In this document: positions 1 through 10,049 of the stretch, one piece after another
Numbering within the stretch: the stretch's first letter is position 1
Layout of the letters: every line of letters begins with the position of its first letter
Origin: Phytopythium helicoides
Lineage: Eukaryota; Oomycota; Peronosporomycetes; Pythiales; Pythiaceae
Length of the DNA: 64,000 nucleotides
Reading direction: 5' to 3'
NCBI GenBank assembly: GCA_024867545.1
Contig: JANFNE010000006.1
Location: 620,001-684,000, forward strand
The notes under the pieces: model-generated
The model's input: the letters and a program-made list of their open reading frames with translations, nothing else
What the model was told of the DNA's origin: nothing
The model's database searches: none
Made by a program: the position numbers and the translations under genes

Positions 1-1
1 T

Positions 2-3000
2 AGAGCTGCGCCGGAGCGCATCTTGCTGAGGTCGAACGAAATCCGACCGCTCAACAGAGTTGCAGAAACACCAGACCATGTCGTGCGAGTAGAAGATTCG
101 GTGTTCGTGAGTACCACCGTCGCAGTAGAACCTCGGAAGTCGCAAGTCAGAAGACAAGCCGACTCCACAGTCGAGTTCGACCGAGGGGCAACTGCAGAGG
201 AGGTCGACCGCGAGCCGTCAGAAGTATTAGAAGGCAACCTCGCACGCGTAATGAGAGCAGAAGCGGTGCAATCTACAGAAGCACCAGCGGTATTCCTTCG
301 TGAGGGAGAGGACGCAATATTGTTGCACGAGCTGCGTGACCAGTTGGCGACGTTGCCAGACCTTCCAGATCTGGCACCGACGGCTGACATCGAAACGGCC
401 GATGTTGGTACACCTGGGGAGACGTCTCCAGGGCAGGAAGACAAAGTCCGAGAGATACTACGCCGTCACAAGAGCGCCTTCTTAGGTGAGGGTAATGCGT
501 TGCCACCACCAGCTCGAGGTGTGACTTGCGATCTTGACGTTCAAGGGGCGAAACCTATCGCACAGCGTGCCAGGCGTATACCGCCACAGTACCTGCGTAA
601 GGTGTACGATCTGCTCAAGAAGCTACTCGAGAGCGGCCTGATCGAGTTCTCGGACTCTCAGTGGGCCTCCCCAATCGTGATTGTGCTCAAGAAGAATGGC
701 AAGGACATCCGCCTCTGCATCGACTACCGAATGGTCAACCAGCTCCTGCAACTAGACCTCTACCCAATGCCACTAATCGACGACCTGCTGGATAACTTCG
801 ACGAAGTGATGTGGCTGGTGAGCCTCGACATGGCGAGCGGGTTCTGGGCAGTGCCACTGACTGACCGTGCAAGAAGGATATCGGCATTCATTTGCCCCCT
901 CGGTCATTTTCAGTGGACCCGAATGCCCTTCGGCTTAAAGAATGCACCACTCGTGTACCAGCGAGTGCTCGACAACTGCCTGTGGGGGTTTGTACGACTA
1001 CCGCCTGAGCTCGAAGCACAAGCTGACCCTGATGTGCGCGAACATTACCACTTGAATGTGGGTTCACAGCAGAGCGACTCGGAGGATGCAACTGCTGCTG
1101 AGGGAGATGGTCCTTTGACCGTCTTCCAGATCAACCGGCCAGCGCCACCCCGGATGGGGCCGGTGCTCGGCCGCAGCAGCTATGTTGACGACGTCGCCTT
1201 CGGGGGCAGAGACTGGGACGAGATGTGTCACAAGCTGGATGAGCTGCTGTACCGTCTGCGGTACTGGGGTATTTCGGTGAGCCTGCCCAAGAGCGTGTTC
1301 GGCAAACGAGAGGTTGACTTCCTGTCACACCGCGTGAGCCGTGAAGGCATCCAAGCCACGCCAAAAATCGCAAAGTCCGTGCGTGAAATGCCGTTTCCCT
1401 CCACACTCAAAGGCGTTCAATCGTTCTTAGGAAGCATCAACTATTACGCGAAATTTATCGAGGGCTTGCCCTTGATCGCGTCGGTGCTCTACGAGTTGAC
1501 GGAGGACCAGGTGAAGCACCAAGAAGGGCTCGACAAGGCAAAGAGAGCGTTCGAAATGCTGAAGGAGAAGATCACAGCTACGCCACTTCTAAGACATCCA
1601 GACCGCGCCAAGCCATTTGCAATCATCACACACTCGAACGACTGGGCGGTCAGCGCAGTCATTGCACAAGAGTATGATGGGATGCTATTTCCGGTACGGT
1701 TCACAGGAAGGGTGTTACACGGCGCTGAGATCAACTACCCAGCTGCGGAAAAGGAAATCCTCGCGTTGTTCCGCTCTCTAGAAGTCTACCACACTCTCCT
1801 GCTTGGGCAGAAGCTCAAAGTCTACACGAGGCACTCGACGCTAAGTTGGTTGTTCAAGTCTAAGTCGCTGAAGAGAAGATGCCACCAGTGGGCAACAATG
1901 CTGTCTCCATGGACAATGGAAGTGATCCAGCTACAGAAGGACGCTGACGGGCTGGCAGCTATACTGAGCGCCAGCATCACTCCTCGCGAACACCTCGATA
2001 GGGTTGTCGAAGACCTAGTCCCGCAGAAAGTGCTCAAAAAGCCGGCACCTGCGGTCAGCATCGAAATGCTGGAGGAGAATTATAGAGGTTGGCTGCTGAC
2101 GTTCGATGGCGCTGCCAAGTTGAAGTCTAAGGTGGGAAGTGCTGGCTACGTCTTGTGGAAGTTACCAGAATGGAAGATTGTCGAAGCTCATGGCGACTAC
2201 CTGACGGACGATTCTGTGACGGTGAACGTCGCCGAATACCATGGGCTGATAAGTGGACTCACACTGGCACTCAAGAGGGATGTGAAAGAGCTCGTTGTTG
2301 TAGGTGACTCGCGGTTAGCTATACAGCAAGCGCAGGGCGTGATCAATTGTCACGACCCGAAGTTGGCGCTTATGCTTGCCCAAGTCCGCACGCTCCTCGA
2401 GAAGTTTGTTTCAGTACAGCTGATTCACGTGAAACGGGAATTCAATGCCGCGGCAGACCACGTTACCACGCGTGTATTGCACCACGCCGCGTCACTCGAA
2501 ATCCGTGACTCAATGGAGCTGGAGCTACTCGAGAAGCTAAATCGCCTGCCAGAGCGCCTGACCAAACCTCCACCGCCGAGAGAAGTCCTCGACAAGCTAC
2601 CGCCACCCGATGAGACGGTTGGCGACGACGAAGCTGGCGTGTTCGCGGTGCAAACCCGCTCCCGAGAGCGAAGGGCACAAGACTTACCTGAGGGAGTGAC
2701 AGAAGACCCAGATATCGCCGTGGAAACGCGTTGGGAACGCATTCGTGTGAACCAGGACGCAGAAGAGCCTCTACGAAGGCTCAAAGCATTTCTACACGGC
2801 AATCTGAGCGAATTGACCCAAAGGGAAGTTCAAGAGCTGGCCAAAGTCGCCGACCGTTTCGTCATCGACGAGCGAGATGTGCTATTCTACCTGCCCACGA
2901 CCAGCCCGAAGCGGCCAAGACCTGCGCAAGATCACCCACGATTAGTTGTCCCACAAGAGCTGCGCAACGACCTACTCCAACAGTACCACGAGGACAAGCA

Positions 3001-4414
3001 AGGAGGCCACCAAGGAATTCTTCGCACTTTCGAACGCCTCAAGAAGGACTTTTACTGGCTCGGAATGTACGCGGATGTGGAGAGATACGTTAAAGAATGT
3101 GTCGATTGCACGACCGCCAAGGGAGTACCTCGCAACCCAGGACCGTCACCTGGCAATCTGCTCGCTGAGGAACCATTCCAAGTTGTCTCAATGGATTTTG
3201 TACTGCCATTACCACGAACAGCCAAAGGAAACACAGCATTATTGCTGTTTCAAGATACTTTTTCGGGCTACGTGATGTGCAAGCCAATGAGCAGCACCAC
3301 TTCGCAAGATGTTGCTGAAGCGTATGAGGAATGTGTATTCCAACACTTTGGAGCGAGCTCCAAGTTGCGGCATGACCGCGATCCGCGGTTTATGTCTGAC
3401 GTGTTCCGACAATTTAGAGAGCTACTTGGCAGTCAGCAGAGATCCACACTCGCTTACAGACCGCAAGCAAACGGCCAACAAGAGAGGTCCGGACAGACAG
3501 TGGTGCGGAGCATACGTGCGTATATCGCAGAGGCAGATCAGAGCGATTGGGACGACATTGTCCGCCGTCTGATGTTCTGCATTAACACGTCATACGATTC
3601 TACCCGCAGAGAGACCCCGTTCTATCTCGTCCACGGATGGGATGCCAGAACGACGGTGAAAGCAATGCTCGGGAAGGTACCTCGGGGCGTAGATGCAAGG
3701 ACAGCTTATCTCTGGAGGGCGAAGATTCAGCGCGAATATGAATATGCGAAGGCGTGGGCACGCGACCTGCAACGAGAAGCAAAGCGGCAGCGAGCGGAAC
3801 AGCAGACAGAGCTATGGAAAGCCTTGTCCGACAAGTTTTAGGATGGTTTCGGCATCGGCGATGCTGTGTGGTTGTATATGCCACGTGTCCAACCGGGCTT
3901 GAGCAAAAAGCTCGCCCACAAATGGCACGGACCGTTCAGAATTGTTGAAAAGGATTCCGACTTCCGCTACAAGCTGCAGATCGAAGGATCTACCTACCGC
4001 TTCTATCCGTGGGTGCACGTGAGTCGCCTCAAGCCGCGCTTGTTACACGAAAATCGCCCGAAAGAGACTTTGCGAGATGTGCCAGAGCTGTTTGATTTCG
4101 ATGCTGCTCTACTGCCGGAGGACAGTTGGGTCGACGAGGAGAGTGGTGATTATGAGGTCGAGAAGCTATTGGACGTGCGCGTGGTGAAGAAGACAAGGAA
4201 TGCGAGACAGATGCGCGAATACCTGGTGAAGTGGCGCGGATACGACGAGACAGAATGGGTACCGCTGGAAAGACTGAATTGTGGGCAGCTTCTATACGAG
4301 TTTGACAAAGTGAATCGCTCCAGAGCTAGATTTCGGTCGATGCAATCTGCAGACGAGTTCTCGAGTGCACAAGGTGAAGAAGACGAACGACAAGGTGATC
4401 GGCAGCGTCATTAG
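2..4414 (+). mobile_element. Ty3/gypsy chromodomain retrotransposon pol, left-truncated, with one in-frame stop
   Basis: Polyprotein that copies element RNA into DNA and integrates it. The frame is open to the left edge, so gag and the 5' end lie outside. Numbering from base 23: reverse transcriptase about 185-460 with SYVDD at about 386-390; Ty3-type RNase H about 530-620; a second RNase H about 688-820; integrase from about 970 with the HHCC finger, D in SMDF, D in HDRDPRF and E in QQERSG. A TAG at 3839-3841 interrupts the frame just after the integrase. The same frame then runs to 4414 and encodes a chromodomain (EYLVKWRGYDETEWVPLE). The first RNase H has lost expected Asp residues (THSN for TDAS, TRH for TDH) while the second keeps its acidic set. 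The identity is clear; whether the copy is active is doubtful because of the stop. Confidence 0.93.
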
Positions 4415-5062
4415 ACGCAGTACTCGCTCAGAAGCTGAACAGACGAACGAAGAAAAACACACAAAAATGCATGTTAACGGTGGCCGAAAGGCACTGTCGC
4501 CCGGAGTGGCTCCGATTCCCTGGCGGAATCTCGTCCCAGGTGGACAACTGCATGTATCGCTTTTTCAAGATTTCAAGTGTCGTATGCAGCAAGGAAGATG
4601 GAGACCAGAGAAGAAGAACTTGTGAGTTGCTGGTCAAGATGAGAAGAAAGAAGAAAAACTGAAGATGAAGAGTGCAAGAGGCTGACTTTATTGATTAGGA
4701 AGAAATGGAACGCAACAGCTACAGCCAAAAGCAACCTCGACAGGCGTGGATGCACGAACGACCTCTTGGGAGACTCAGAGCGCAACGCAGCAGCTCACGG
4801 AGTCAAGTGGAAGACTTCAAAGGTCCCGCGGATACGCGTGTGGTGAGCCACTATGAGACGACACGTTCTCGTCGTCGTTCTCGGTCTCCTCAGCACTGTC
4901 GCCGGATCCTTCCACCTCCACAACGGATGCTGGACTGCTGCTTGCTGAAGTGACTGACCGACTGCTCTCGTCGCTTCGAGGACTAATTGGACGACGTTGT
5001 CGGCGACGCCGGCCTCTTTGAGGGGTTTCCGATGGCTTCAACCAGCCGAGGCCTTCCCATGG
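4415..5062. other. Non-coding spacer between pol and the antisense ORF
   Basis: No convincing coding frame. The stretch is purine-rich around 4600-4700 (several AGAAGAA-type runs) and could hold part of the element's 3' untranslated region. I see no LTR boundary here. Confidence 0.5.
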
Positions 5063-7444
5063 CTAGCCGTCCTCACCAGTGATGGTGCAGTCGATGTTGT
5101 CAGCGACGACGCGAGCCTCCGACCAAGTGTCGACGCACGGGACCGGCCGAGTGTACTTGCCCGCGACAAAATTGCGAAGGCGACGCTCGAGACCACCTCT
5201 CTTCATGTCCTCGTGCACGTGCTCAAAGAACTTGGGGAATCCGACCTCATCCGTGGAGTAGCCAAATCGAACTGGCTCCAGAGCGTCGATCTCGCGAACA
5301 AGCTGGATGAGCCGGGGGCGCTCTTCGACTGGGAGGTGAGAGTTGGCTGGGGGGACCCAAGCACACGGCTGCAATGGGACGACCCAAAATGCCGGTTCAC
5401 ACCAGAGCCGCATGCGCATGTCGCGAAACTTGACGCCGTAAGTGTGCGAGAAGCCATTCTCAAGAGTCTCAAACTTGGCCACCAAAGCTTGTCGACGTTG
5501 AGCGCGAAGGTAGTAGATGCTCGACTTGTTTGACGATTGCGGGATGGGTAGCCAATGCAGGCTTTCCCAAAACGCACGCTGATGGAGGAACATGAAGTCC
5601 CAAATGACTGGGGCGATCTCCTTCACCATCGAATCCTCAGGGTCGACCAAGAAGAGTGTCTTCACGCGGTCTCGGAACATCCGTCGCCACGGTCGCTCGC
5701 GAAGCAGCTCCACATACTGTCCAGAGTCGTACCGTTCGTACACGGTTCCGGTGAAGAAGTTTGTCAGACAATAATCCGGATACCCTGAAGTCTGCACAGA
5801 GAGGAGACCAAGCTTGAGCTGCGACTCGAAAAACTCTTGGCGAGGGACGTCACGATACTTGAACCGACGGACCAACTCAGGATCACCATCACGAGCCGTT
5901 GCTCTAGCGACATCTCGAGCTCCCTGGTTCGCCACACCAAGTCCTCCGCGACTACCGGCGGCAACTTCAACTTGGTCACGAGCTTCACCGGCAGATAAAG
6001 GAACCTGGTCTGCAGGAGCAGCGTCGACAACGCCGCCTGGAGAGGGAACTGGACTATCGTGAGCGGTGCCTTGTAAACCGTCCTCATCTTCTACCGGCGT
6101 GCCACCTCCAAACTCATGCTCCTCAGCAAGAGGAGAGCGATCCCGACTTGGGGAGGAGGTTGACACGGCATCTTGGAGACTGGACTGGGGCGCCGAAATC
6201 TCGACTGGGTCTCCACGCAAACCAGAGTCCTCCACAGCATTGCGTCGACGAGAGTGATCTTGAGAGGAGTGAGAAGAAGAGCCGCCAAGCATCAAGAGCG
6301 AAGATGCACCACGCTGAGAGCTGTCATCGATGCCAGCAGCACTTCCAACTTCGTGAGCTGGTGAACAAGGTGGAGAGCCGAACCATTCCGACGGAGAACC
6401 AGGAGGCGAAGCCACGCCATCGTAGTCGAGTGACGCAGCTTCCGGACCGAGTGCCGTGACGGCGATGACGGTTTCCGCTTGGACGAGCTGGGTGGCATCC
6501 CGCTGAGCGTAGCGCTGCAACAAGTCTTCGAGGCGCGAACGGTGTCCTGTGACCTTGGCGTTCGACGTCAAGTACTTGTAGAGCCCAGTCGGACTCTGCA
6601 GAGGTACTCCACGAAGCCTCTCGAGCTCACGCGTCAAATCCTGGATGTGGCGACCCTGGTCAACAAGAAGGGCCTCCGCTTGTTCCGCGCGGCGCGTCTG
6701 CGCTGCAGCAGCGTCCGTCGCCGACTTGACTGCGTCTTCGAGCGAGCGAACCTTGGCTTCGAGGTCCACGTCCGTCGATGTACGCTGCCGCTTGGACGCC
6801 CGCTGCTCACGCGCGATCTCAGTGACCACCTGAAGGAGCTTGAGAGTCCGAAGCAGACGCGAGACGAACCCTTCAGCACGCCAGTACGTGAAGAGCAGAT
6901 CGCCCTCGAGGTGGTCGTAGCTGACCGAGGTCTCGAACGCACCCGGCGGCAAGCGCGAGCCGAGAAGCGTGTCCTCGAGGTCTTCGACATCGAGAGCTTC
7001 AAGAAACACGCAGTCGTCGAGCGAGAAGTGGGGAACGCGCTGGAGGACACACGGGCCAGACGGAGTGTCCATGACTTCGCGCTGGTGGTTGTGCACGTCC
7101 ACGTGCACGAGCAAGCTGTGGAACGGGCTACTGGGACCAACCGGAGACTCCGAGAACGTCGCCACCTCGAGCTTGCTGGGGTCGAGAGCCACAAGTGAGC
7201 GCCGGCGCACGACTGGCTGCTCCATGTCGACGTCTTGGTCAGAATCGGCTGTGGCAGCTCGCCGCTTGCCGCGATCTTGAAGCGACGGACTCACGGCTGA
7301 CGCAGTTGAAGCTGCTGGCGCTGTTGAAGCTGCCGGCGCCGCCGGTGCTGCCGAAGCTGGAGAGACTGGGGCGCTGGCGCGCGCACGCGCAATCCGCTGC
7401 GCTGGCCTTGGGCTGTCTTGTGCCCGCGCGGCGCGCTTGGTCAT
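5063..7444 (-). CDS. Large antisense ORF of unknown function, 793 aa, next to gypsy pol
   Basis: Not recognised. The first ATG of the open frame is at 7444; the frame itself stays open to 7510. The N-terminal quarter is disordered and rich in Ala, Pro, Ser and Arg. A heptad-like coiled coil follows (around LEAKVRSLEDAVKSA, about residues 230-290). Then comes a long Ser/Gly/Asp-rich linker, and a C-terminal third of about 240 residues that looks globular, starting at FKYRDVPRQEFF and rich in Trp, Phe and Arg. No zinc knuckle, protease, polymerase or nuclease motif is visible. It lies between pol and a possible LTR, on the opposite strand. Antisense ORFs in that position are known in some plant Ty3/gypsy elements; that this is one of them is inference. 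A captured host gene or an ORF of another nested element are alternatives. Confidence 0.6.
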   Translation of the reverse strand: MTKRAARAQDSPRPAQRIARARASAPVSPASAAPAAPAASTAPAASTASAVSPSLQDRGKRRAATADSDQDVDMEQPVVRRRSLVALDPSKLEVATFSESPVGPSSPFHSLLVHVDVHNHQREVMDTPSGPCVLQRVPHFSLDDCVFLEALDVEDLEDTLLGSRLPPGAFETSVSYDHLEGDLLFTYWRAEGFVSRLLRTLKLLQVVTEIAREQRASKRQRTSTDVDLEAKVRSLEDAVKSATDAAAAQTRRAEQAEALLVDQGRHIQDLTRELERLRGVPLQSPTGLYKYLTSNAKVTGHRSRLEDLLQRYAQRDATQLVQAETVIAVTALGPEAASLDYDGVASPPGSPSEWFGSPPCSPAHEVGSAAGIDDSSQRGASSLLMLGGSSSHSSQDHSRRRNAVEDSGLRGDPVEISAPQSSLQDAVSTSSPSRDRSPLAEEHEFGGGTPVEDEDGLQGTAHDSPVPSPGGVVDAAPADQVPLSAGEARDQVEVAAGSRGGLGVANQGARDVARATARDGDPELVRRFKYRDVPRQEFFESQLKLGLLSVQTSGYPDYCLTNFFTGTVYERYDSGQYVELLRERPWRRMFRDRVKTLFLVDPEDSMVKEIAPVIWDFMFLHQRAFWESLHWLPIPQSSNKSSIYYLRAQRRQALVAKFETLENGFSHTYGVKFRDMRMRLWCEPAFWVVPLQPCAWVPPANSHLPVEERPRLIQLVREIDALEPVRFGYSTDEVGFPKFFEHVHEDMKRGGLERRLRNFVAGKYTRPVPCVDTWSEARVVADNIDCTITGEDG

Positions 7445-7655
7445 CTTGGCGCTTCCAGTCGGTTGGTCGCGTGACTCGCGATTCGCGCAATGCCTCAACG
7501 CTCGCCGCACCCGACCAACGGGGCGGTTGTGATGAAGCGCTGCAGCTGGAGCTGGGAAAGGCCTTCCTGCAGAGGCAACTCAAAGCGTCTGTGACGCGCG
7601 CACTCTCGACTTCAGTATCGGAGGTTTTCTCTAGGATAAAATATAGCTCCTTAGA

Positions 7656-7712
7656 CCTCTCTTGGGGAAGTACCCCTAGAGAGGTACTCCTGTACCCTCA
7701 AAAAGGGTACAG
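7656..7712. repeat. Two consecutive stem-loops
   Basis: 7656-7684 folds CCTCTCTTGGGG onto CCCCTAGAGAGG (11 of 12 pairs, 5-nt loop). 7690-7712 folds CTGTACCCT onto AGGGTACAG (9 of 9, 5-nt loop). They sit just before the LTR-like block, at a place where a retroelement would have its polypurine tract and LTR edge. They may act in RNA or as transcription stops; the function is inferred only. Confidence 0.6.
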
Positions 7713-7714
7713 GA

Positions 7715-7973
7715 AAGAGTTGGTGTGGGCCACACCGCTCACCAAAGACGGGCTGGCCTCCAGACTGGCTTCCCATGGGTTCAGTATCAGGTCTCTATCA
7801 TCAGAGCTGCAAGTATAAAAAAGTAGAGGTAGCAGAGACAGTAAGACTGTCAATACAGACTTCCGCTTTCTCCCTCAATCGCGCACGCTGGAGAACAAGC
7901 TCCCCAGGGAGGAAATCCTTCTTGGGGCTTGAGGAGGTCATCCGCGCGTCAAGTCAAGTCCAACACCCGAACG
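7715..7973 (+). repeat. Probable LTR-like block with TATA box
   Basis: The block starts near the imperfect palindrome GTGTGGGCCACAC. It contains a TATA-type sequence (GTATAAAAAAGTAG around 7812) and ends just before an exon-like GAACG followed by GTAAGT. The layout fits U3/R/U5 of an LTR. I cannot see a second copy in the window to fix its ends, so the boundaries are approximate. It could be the 3' LTR of the element on the left or the 5' LTR of a second, truncated element on the right. Confidence 0.35.
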
Positions 7974-8535
7974 GTAAGTGCTGCGTGTAAGCACGTGCAT
8001 TTGCTGCTTGGTTTCATATTCTCGGCGTGGTGCTGGACGGTCGCTTGGGTGTAGCGACACGTCTGGCATTGCTGCTGACTTCATATTAAGAGGAGGATCA
8101 GGGGGGTTCAGCGGAGCCCCTCTGGCTAGATAGATCCGCGTTTTGGCTGCGAGGTCCGGCAGAGCCTCAGCAGCGTCATACCCATCTGCCTTTGTGGTTC
8201 CCTAGCCGGAAACAGCTAGTGGAACCACCCCTGTGTGTACTCATATCGTTTGTTTGTTCAGGAGAAGAGGGAGGAAGCGCCGTCGCCTGTGCCGACCGCC
8301 GACTCTTACGCGTGCGTTTAGAGCTCCTGGTCCCCCGGACGGAGCCTACGGGGATCACAACGCTCCGGTACTGACCAAGCGAGCCCAAGCCAAGAGCCTC
8401 CTCAGGGAGATCAAGACCGAAGCTCGCTGCGAGAGGGGTGAGACTACTCCCCCAGGGGTGAGACTACTCCCCCAGCTCGCCTATCGACCCGTCATGGAGG
8501 GCGCCGCATCATCACATCATCGCAAATCAAGATAA
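7974..8535 (+). other. Retroelement leader-like region with possible intron and start of an ORF
   Basis: GTAAGTGC at 7974 matches a strong splice donor, and a pyrimidine-rich TTTGTTTGTTCAG near 8250-8262 matches an acceptor. The open stretch after it (to 8535) encodes a short Arg/Pro-rich peptide and includes a perfect tandem 20-bp duplication (8435-8454 and 8455-8474, unit begins GGGGTGAGACTACTCC). This may be the leader and gag start of a truncated element. It has no recognisable domain. Confidence 0.3.
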
Positions 8536-8587
8536 GAAGAGTACACGTCATGAAGAATCAAAACAACAAGCATCTATTCTCGTAAAT

Positions 8588-9470
8588 CTATTTACGCTGC
8601 AACTCAACCCGGCGGACGAAGAGCAACGCCTCGAGCCAGTCACACAAGAAGTCATCGAGGAGCTCTCGCGTCGTCCCAGCATCAGTGGCGAAAGACCCCG
8701 CAGTCTCAACCTCCAAGAGGAATGCGTGAGCGAGGCGCTTTGGTAACGGGAAAGCCCCAGCGCAGATGTATACCCCACAGGGTAACCCCAGGCTCGCGAT
8801 ATAACCAAGAGCCCGACGACCAGTGACGCTTCCAACAACCAGGTTACGGTCGAGGGTATCCTGGGACAGCTCGGGTAACCCATGAGCCCGCGCCCTGGAG
8901 TTGGCGAACTTCACAAAACGTCGCAGGGTGGGCCACACCACAGGTGACTCGTCACCTGAGTTACGCAGGCCGGAAGAAAGAAACTCTTCAACAACGGTTG
9001 CCGAAGACCAGGCGCAGTGCGCCCACAACTCTTGCAGCAGCTTCAAGCGCTTCAAACCCGCAGCGGCCACTTGGCGACGCGCGGATTGACAGTGGGATGC
9101 TCCGTTCACGACAGTACGTCTCGAAGCGTAAGGGTTGAAGGGGTTGTGGATGTTGGTCTGCGCAGGTCCGGAAGGCGCCGACGACATCAAGGTCGTCACC
9201 CAAGCTTGAACACTCTCGCAACAACCAGACGCGAGGCTCCCAAGTTGACTGGCCGCGTTTCTTCCGGTTGCGGGGCAGCGCCCACACGACGCGGTATTCG
9301 TACGCGCCGGGCCTGCCCCTGCGGTCAACCACAGACCAGATCGACCAGCGCTTCTTGGGATTTACCCGGGTCGTGCCTGGCGTCGACTTCCGGGCGGCCG
9401 CTACGGACAGCTGCATACGCGGCCCGCAGCCGCCGGTCGACTTGCGCGCATTTTGCTTGGTCCCCGTCAT
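8588..9470 (-). pseudogene. Histone-H3-tail mimic + chromodomain-like + Cys-protease-like ORF, one frameshift
   Basis: From ATG at 9470 the frame reads like a histone H3 tail: TKQNARKSTGG corresponds to H3 residues 3-13, then PR-QL and AARKSTP correspond to residues 16-20 and 24-30. The Lys positions equivalent to K4, K9 and K27 are kept; those of K14, K18 and K23 are not. A chromodomain-like segment follows (YEYRVVWA ... STWEPRVWLL). Next is GRCGFEAL (Cys codon at 9060-9062), which resembles the catalytic Cys motif of OTU-type proteases. The frame stops at 8988. A second frame, overlapping and open to 8588, continues with WPTLRRFV and a GVYIC ... LAHAFLLEV block (His codon at 8726-8728) that would suit the catalytic His. 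One small indel near 9000-9060 explains the split. It is antisense to flanking gypsy remnants. The H3 similarity is read directly; the protease assignment is inference. Confidence 0.6.
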
Positions 9471-9639
9471 GGCCACGTTGAGCGTCAGCAGAAGCCGACA
9501 CGAGACCAAGGATCTCCCGCAACGTCTCGGCGCACAACAGCAGGACGCAAGCACGGTCGCGACGAGAAGTTCTGGTGACACCCGGGTGAGTAGTACACGG
9601 TTGGTTTGGTTGTGCTAATTGTTTTCCAGCCTCGAAGAG

Positions 9640-9773
9640 CGCCCACGTCCTCGAGCACGCTCGGCTTGAACGCGTTGAAGTCGCTCGTGCCGGCCGAGGA
9701 CGCGTTGAAGTTGTCTTACCGGCCGAGGACGCGAGTGTGCCACAATTGGCAGGTTATCAGCTCAAAAGGGGGG
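9640..9773 (+). mobile_element. 3' end of a gypsy element: internal tail and polypurine tract
   Basis: This tail contains two imperfect units ending in CCGGCCGAGGACGCG, then GGCAGGTTATCAGCTC and a polypurine tract AAAAGGGGGG (9764-9773) directly before the LTR. The arrangement is that of the 3' end of a plus-strand gypsy element whose body is missing or replaced. Confidence 0.55.
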
Positions 9774-9990
9774 TGAGTGTATGAGATATCCAGTTAGAGC
9801 CGGTATACACATGGTATTAGATATTAGAGTAAAATAGAAAAAGGGAGACGTACAGCCATCTCAACGGATGGCTGGAACTCCCTGCTGGCGGGACGGCATC
9901 ACTCCGGAACTTGCCCGCCAGCGCACAAGCCAAGCTCTTCTCCTTCTCCTCCTTCTCCTCCTCCTCTTCGAGGACGGGTTTGCATCATGC
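9774..9990 (+). repeat. Gypsy 3' LTR (solo or truncated)
   Basis: Begins TGAGTGTATGAG right after the polypurine tract. Inside are two stem-loops, 9853-9860 with 9867-9874 (CAGCCATC/GATGGCTG) and 9884-9892 with 9914-9922 (GCTGGCGGG/CCCGCCAGC), and a CT-rich run at 9935-9970. The 3' edge is estimated from where sequence related to the sugar transporter begins; no partner LTR or target-site duplication is visible in the window. Confidence 0.55.
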
Positions 9991-10049
9991 AGCATGTGAT
10001 TTGAGGTGAGTTCCGATCACGAAATGCGTAGTACGAGCTTAGTGATCAC

